This document shows, in pieces, positions 59,804 to 64,000 of a stretch of DNA of 64,000 bases. Where the stretch lies: NCBI GenBank assembly GCA_910575565.1, contig CAJTFL010000013.1, positions 49,847-113,846 on the forward strand, given 5' to 3'. The stretch comes from Lachnospiraceae bacterium (GTDB lineage: Bacteria; Bacillota; Clostridia; Lachnospirales; Lachnospiraceae). Below the pieces are notes generated by a model. That model was not told the DNA's origin, made no database searches, and saw only the letters and a list, made by a program, of their open reading frames with translations. Each line of letters opens with the position of its first letter. Within the stretch, counting starts at the first letter, position 1. Made by a program: the position numbers and the translations under genes.

Positions 59804-61579
59804 ATGGAAACAATTCGTTTTGATGAACTACAGTTAAGCAATGAAATTTTACGGGCGGTTGAGGATATGGGATTTGAGGCGGCTTCGCCTATCCAGGCTC
59901 AGGCGATTCCCGCTCAGTTAGAGGGCCATGATATGATCGGGCAGGCGCAGACCGGTACGGGGAAGACGGCTGCCTTTGGGATTCCGCTGCTGCAAAAGAT
60001 TGACAAGGATAACCGGAAGCTCCAGGCGATCGTGCTTCTGCCTACCAGGGAGCTGGCAATCCAGGTGGCGGAGGAGATCCGCCATTTGGCGAAATTTATG
60101 CACGGCATCCGGGTGCTTCCGGTGTACGGCGGACAGGATATCGTGCGCCAGATCCGAGCCTTAAAGGACGGGGCGCAGGTGGTAATCGGCACGCCGGGGC
60201 GGGTGATGGACCATATGCGGCGGAAGACCCTTAGAGTGGATCAGGTGCACACGGTAGTGCTGGACGAGGCGGACGAGATGCTGAATATGGGCTTCCTGGA
60301 GGATATGGAAACGATTTTAAGCCAGCTTCCCGAGGAACGGCAGACGGTGATGTTTTCGGCCACCATGCCTTCTGCCATCGCAGAGATTGCCAGGAAATTC
60401 CAGAAGGATCCGGTCATGGTCAGGGTGGTGAAAAAGGAGCTGACTGTGCCGGAAGTCACCCAGTATTATTATGAGGTAAAGCCGAAGAATAAGGTGGAGG
60501 TGCTTTGCCGCCTGATGGATCTGTATTCCCCTAAGCTTTCCGTGGTGTTCTGCAACACGAAGAAAGGGGTGGACGAGCTGGTTCAGGCCCTGCAGGGGCG
60601 GGGCTACTTTGCCGAAGGGCTTCACGGCGACTTAAAGCAGGAGCAGCGGGATCGGGTGATGAATGGGTTCCGCAACGGGCGCACGGAGATCCTGGTGGCG
60701 ACGGACGTAGCGGCCAGGGGAATTGACGTGGACGATGTGGAAGCGGTGTTTAATTATGACATTCCCCAGGACGATGAGTATTATGTGCACCGCATTGGCC
60801 GGACGGGCCGTGCAGGGCGGGTAGGAAGGGCATTCAGCCTTGTGGTTGGCAAGGAGGTTTATAAGCTGAGGGAAATCCAGCGGTACTGCAAGACGAAGAT
60901 TATCCCCCAGGCCATCCCTTCCCTGGATGACATCACGGACATTAAGGTGGAAAAGACCTTGGATCAGGTGCGGGAGCTTTTGGAGACGACGGATTTGGGC
61001 GACATGGTGAATGTGATTGAGCAGAAGCTGATGGAGGAAGATTACACGGCTCTGGATCTGGCGGCGGCGCTCCTTAAGATGAACATGGGCGAAGATAATG
61101 AAGATATTATTGATAACTTCGAGATTGCCCGTTCCTTAGACGATCTGGACAGCTATGGCCGGGGCGGACGGCGTTACGGCAGGGAACGTTATGGCCGGGA
61201 CGGCTACGGCCGGGACGGAGGAAGAGGCCGGAGAAGAGGATCCTTAGAGCAGTCGGCCGTGGATTACGTTACCGGCGAGGATATGGCAAGGCTTTTCGTG
61301 AATATCGGGAAAAACCACGGCGTAACTCCAGGGGATATCCTGGGGGCGGTAGCCGGGGAATCGGGGATCCCAGGCCGCGTGGTGGGTAGCATCGATATGT
61401 ATGACGGCTATACCTTTGTGGATGTGCCCAGGAAGTATTCCGATCAGGTGCTTGGAGCGATGGAGCACGCAAGGATTAAGGGCAAGAATGTGCGCATTGA
61501 GCGGGCCAGTGAAGGCGGCGGAGGCAGCAAGGGCAGCCGTGGAGAGCGCGGCGGCAGGAGCGGCAGGAGAGGGCGGTAA
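59804..61579 (+). CDS. DEAD-box RNA helicase
   Basis: A 591-residue DEAD-box helicase of the CsdA/DeaD type. The Q motif (FEAASPIQAQAI), AQTGTGKT, PTRELAIQ, TPGRVMDH, VLDEADEML, SATMP, DVAARGIDVDDVEAV and HRIGRTGRAGR are all intact. A C-terminal RRM-like DbpA domain (about 505-575) and an Arg/Gly-rich tail (RYGRERYGRDGYGRDGG and GGGGSKGSRGERGGRSG) bind RNA. It remodels structured RNA, often in ribosome assembly or cold adaptation. ATG 59804 is supported by GGAGAAAAGGA and by homology. Confidence 0.95.
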   Translation: METIRFDELQLSNEILRAVEDMGFEAASPIQAQAIPAQLEGHDMIGQAQTGTGKTAAFGIPLLQKIDKDNRKLQAIVLLPTRELAIQVAEEIRHLAKFMHGIRVLPVYGGQDIVRQIRALKDGAQVVIGTPGRVMDHMRRKTLRVDQVHTVVLDEADEMLNMGFLEDMETILSQLPEERQTVMFSATMPSAIAEIARKFQKDPVMVRVVKKELTVPEVTQYYYEVKPKNKVEVLCRLMDLYSPKLSVVFCNTKKGVDELVQALQGRGYFAEGLHGDLKQEQRDRVMNGFRNGRTEILVATDVAARGIDVDDVEAVFNYDIPQDDEYYVHRIGRTGRAGRVGRAFSLVVGKEVYKLREIQRYCKTKIIPQAIPSLDDITDIKVEKTLDQVRELLETTDLGDMVNVIEQKLMEEDYTALDLAAALLKMNMGEDNEDIIDNFEIARSLDDLDSYGRGGRRYGRERYGRDGYGRDGGRGRRRGSLEQSAVDYVTGEDMARLFVNIGKNHGVTPGDILGAVAGESGIPGRVVGSIDMYDGYTFVDVPRKYSDQVLGAMEHARIKGKNVRIERASEGGGGSKGSRGERGGRSGRRGR

Positions 61580-61653
61580 TTTGCTTTCCCTGCGCGTCCC
61601 CTTTCCTCATTCTTCTTCCCCATTCTTTGGCAGAAGGGTGAATTGTCCTTGAC

Positions 61654-61701
61654 TCTCCTGTTAATACTGAGTATACTTGGTATTAACAGGAGATTTTTTT
61701 T
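61654..61701 (+). terminator. Rho-independent terminator of the helicase gene
   Basis: TCTCCTGTTAATAC (61654-61667) pairs perfectly with GTATTAACAGGAGA (61680-61693), then TTTTTTTT. It is one of the clearest terminators in the window. Confidence 0.95.
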
Positions 61702-61855
61702 ATTTAACAACAGGAAAATAAAAAACTTTTTTGTATGCAGGAAGGGCGGAAGAAATTTATGGAGAGAAAGGATCTGGCGCAGGCACATATCTTCCCCTTT
61801 CGGTGTCTGCGCTTCAGGCGGGAAGACATTGCTTCCGCTTAGGGTTGGTGGAAAA

Positions 61856-63004
61856 ATGGTTATACAGAGCAGGAGAGTGTGGATAGCCGGGCAGTTTATT
61901 CCGGCGCAGATCACAGAAGAGAAAGGCAAAATCCGGCAGATTAAACCTTACGGGGAGGAAAAGGCGGATGAGGATTACGGGAATCTAAGGATAGTCCCAG
62001 GGTTTATGGATATCCATACCCACGGGGCCTACGGGTTTGACACGAATGACGGCCAGCCGGAGGGACTGCGGGAGTGGATGCGGCGGATCCCGGAGGAAGG
62101 GGTTACTTCCATCCTTCCCACTACCGTTACCCAGATGCCGGATGTGCTGAAAAGCGCGGTGGCGAATGTGGCGCAGGTGGCCGAAGAGGGGTACGAGGGG
62201 GCGCAGATCCTGGGGATCCACTTTGAGGGGCCTTACCTGGATATGGATTATAAGGGGGCGCAGCCGCCGGAGGCCATCGCCCGGGCTTCGGTGGAGCAGT
62301 TTAAGGAGTACCAGGAGGCAGCAAAGGGCATGATCCGCTACATCACCTTGGCTCCGGAGCTGGATCAGGATTTCGCCCTGACCCGCTACTGCCGGGAAAC
62401 CGGGGTGGTAGTCAGCATGGGCCACTCTGCGGCTGCGTATGAGCAGTCCCTGATGGGGATTGCCAACGGCGCAACCTCCATGACCCATGTTTATAATGGG
62501 ATGACCCCATACCATCACCGGAAGCAGGGGTTGGTGAACACGGCGTTTCGGGTAAGGGAGATCTATGGAGAAATTATCTGTGACGGCTGCCACTCGGATG
62601 TTAATGCCTTAAATAATTTCTTCACCCTGAAAGGGCGGGATTTTTCCATTATGGTCAGCGATTCCCTGCGGGCCAAACACTGTCCTCCCGGGGGAGATTA
62701 CTTCCTCGGAGGCCATCCCATTGAGATTGGGGAGGATGGCTTGGCCAGGCTTAAGGGGACGGATACCATAGCCGGGAGCACCCTGTATATGAACAGGGGC
62801 CTTAAGATATTGGTGGAGGAGGCGCAGGTTCCCTTTGACGCGGCCTTAAATTCCTGTACGGCGAATCCGGCCAGATGCCTTGGAGTGGATAGGCAGAAGG
62901 GCTACTTAAGGGCTGGGTATGACGCGGATATGGTGGTGCTGGGGGATGATTACCAGGTGGTGCAGACTTACTGCCGGGGAAAGGCCATGCTGCCTGAAGG
63001 GTAA
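61856..63004 (+). CDS. nagA: N-acetylglucosamine-6-phosphate deacetylase
   Basis: A 382-residue amidohydrolase that deacetylates GlcNAc-6-P to GlcN-6-P. The metal-binding HTHG (His54, His56), GIHFEGPYL, GHSAAAYEQ, MTHVYNGM and the catalytic Asp region MVSDSLRAKHCPPGG are present. The ATG at 61856 follows GGTGG; the frame is open upstream to 61643 but passes through the terminator, so the shorter protein is right. No nagB is adjacent in the window. Confidence 0.93.
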   Translation: MVIQSRRVWIAGQFIPAQITEEKGKIRQIKPYGEEKADEDYGNLRIVPGFMDIHTHGAYGFDTNDGQPEGLREWMRRIPEEGVTSILPTTVTQMPDVLKSAVANVAQVAEEGYEGAQILGIHFEGPYLDMDYKGAQPPEAIARASVEQFKEYQEAAKGMIRYITLAPELDQDFALTRYCRETGVVVSMGHSAAAYEQSLMGIANGATSMTHVYNGMTPYHHRKQGLVNTAFRVREIYGEIICDGCHSDVNALNNFFTLKGRDFSIMVSDSLRAKHCPPGGDYFLGGHPIEIGEDGLARLKGTDTIAGSTLYMNRGLKILVEEAQVPFDAALNSCTANPARCLGVDRQKGYLRAGYDADMVVLGDDYQVVQTYCRGKAMLPEG

Positions 63005-63026
63005 AGCGAAGGGCAGCATAGCAGGC

Positions 63027-63875
63027 TTACCAGATGATAATCCGATCAATCAAGGTTTTCTGCTCAGTGCTGGTCTGGGTCAGGTAGATTTTCGTGGTCT
63101 CAATGCTTTCATGGCCCAGAAGGTCAGCCAGCAGGGAGATATCGTTAAATTTTGCCAGGAAATTTTTGGCATACAGATGGCGGAAAGAGTGGGGATAGAC
63201 GGTAGAAGGGTCGATGCCGTATTTTGCGGCGAATTTTTTCAGCTGGCTGTTTATCCCCCTGGGCGTTACCGGCTTTCCCTGGCGGTTTAAAAAGATAAAG
63301 CCGGAGGTAAGCTCCCGATCTGAAAGCCAGGCTAAGCATTCCTGGCAGAGGGAGTCCGGGAAGTAAATCCGCCGGATTTTCCCGCCCTTGGAGTACAGAT
63401 CCATGTAGCCCAGCCTTACGTGCTCCGCCTTGATCTGCACCAGCTCGCTTACCCGTGCGCCGGTGGCCCCAAGGAATCGGACAATAAAATACCAGAAGAA
63501 ATTGCCGTCTTCCTTTAACCGTTTTTTTAGGCATCCGTAATCCTCGTTGGAGATAATGTTGTCCGCGAAGGTTCTCTGCTGGTGCTTCACGGAGGGAAGG
63601 CGGTATTTTTCGGAAAAGGGCAGGGAGGCTTCCGGCAGGGCATTTTGGTACTGGAGGTAGCGGTTCAGCCCGTGGATTTTCACATTCACCGTGGCGGCCT
63701 GGTAGCGGCCTAGGAGGTAGGTTTTGTAGGCCTGCAGGCAGTTGATGGAAAGCTGGGGATAAAGCTGGAAATATTGCCGCACGGCAGACTGGTAGGCGGA
63801 AATGGTGTTTTGCGCCATGCCCGCTTTCTTTAAATATGCCTGGAAATGTTCAAGTTCTTCCTGGGAAAGCTCCAT
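63027..63875 (-). CDS. Tyrosine recombinase (XerD-like)
   Basis: A 282-residue integrase-fold recombinase with an N-terminal SAM-like core-binding domain (about 1-90) and a catalytic domain with Arg141 (TGARVSEL), Lys around 163-166, His229-Arg232 (HSFRHLY), His255 (LLGHESIETT) and nucleophile Tyr264. All catalytic residues are intact. It is smaller than usual XerC/D and stands alone, with no attachment site or element boundary seen in this window. GGAGGATTTTC precedes the ATG. Confidence 0.92.
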   Translation of the reverse strand: MELSQEELEHFQAYLKKAGMAQNTISAYQSAVRQYFQLYPQLSINCLQAYKTYLLGRYQAATVNVKIHGLNRYLQYQNALPEASLPFSEKYRLPSVKHQQRTFADNIISNEDYGCLKKRLKEDGNFFWYFIVRFLGATGARVSELVQIKAEHVRLGYMDLYSKGGKIRRIYFPDSLCQECLAWLSDRELTSGFIFLNRQGKPVTPRGINSQLKKFAAKYGIDPSTVYPHSFRHLYAKNFLAKFNDISLLADLLGHESIETTKIYLTQTSTEQKTLIDRIIIW

Positions 63876-64000
63876 GAAAATCCTCCATTTTTGTGTATGA
63901 GCAGTTTCGGAAACTCTTTAAAGCCCATATTTCCGCTCTTTTTTTGTTTGCCTTTTTATTTCTTCCTCCATACTCCAGAGAAAAATATCATAAAATTTAT

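Overview
The window reads as a chromosomal stretch of an anaerobic, moderately GC-rich Firmicute of the Lachnospiraceae / Clostridium cluster XIVa type. Supporting signs are AGGAGG-type ribosome binding sites almost everywhere, occasional TTG and GTG starts, a SAM-I riboswitch on metK, luxS, a rubredoxin-first rubrerythrin beside a PerR-like Fur protein, secreted proteins with choline-binding-like repeats, a DnaD/DnaI-type helicase-loading pair, and ABC/TRAP sugar and acid transporters. No prophage, conjugative element, CRISPR array, rRNA or tRNA was seen. The species cannot be fixed from sequence alone.

Layout. 0-5 kb: the end of a polysaccharide deacetylase, a MITE-like inverted-repeat element, a sugar-nucleotide nucleotidyltransferase, a CBS-containing pyrophosphatase, a 44-bp tandem array, a flavin-reductase-like protein and shikimate kinase. 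5-10.6 kb: a class A penicillin-binding protein with a small membrane protein, a metallophosphoesterase and a LysR regulator. 10.9-16.1 kb: a sugar ABC transporter (binding protein plus two permeases) followed by a GH43 glycosidase, a xylo- or arabino-oligosaccharide uptake operon divergent from the LysR gene. 16-28 kb: a secreted cell-wall-repeat protein, a MATE exporter, murC, a DnaA-box cluster, dnaD-like and dnaI-like genes, a divergent PRPP-synthetase-like protein, a large membrane-anchored protein with a C39-like tail, and murA. 28-36 kb: a GH32 gene beside the remains of its transporter binding protein, riboswitch-controlled metK, an unknown protein, a double structured repeat, exonuclease III and a GH13 protein that has lost its catalytic residues. 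36-46 kb: luxS, a P-type Ca2+-like ATPase, a TRAP transporter divergent from an FAH-family enzyme, a second cell-wall-repeat protein, rubrerythrin and PerR/Fur. 46-64 kb: an S1-domain protein, a small alarmone synthetase, a membrane glycerophosphodiesterase, dtd, an M18 aminopeptidase, a trigger-factor-like lipoprotein, xpt, a HAD phosphatase, an anchored metallophosphatase, a broken XRE regulator, a two-component system, a DEAD-box helicase with an attenuator-like leader, nagA and a tyrosine recombinase.

The genes are mainly housekeeping (cell wall, replication loading, SAM cycle, nucleotide salvage, stress) with carbohydrate and acid uptake modules between them. The unusual material is mostly non-coding: a dispersed palindromic REP-like family (four copies), short tandem duplications that repeatedly begin at stop codons, a DnaA-box cluster ahead of the helicase-loader genes, and a duplicated 95-nt hairpin ahead of exonuclease III. 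The most striking protein is the pseudo-GH13 at 34162-36156.
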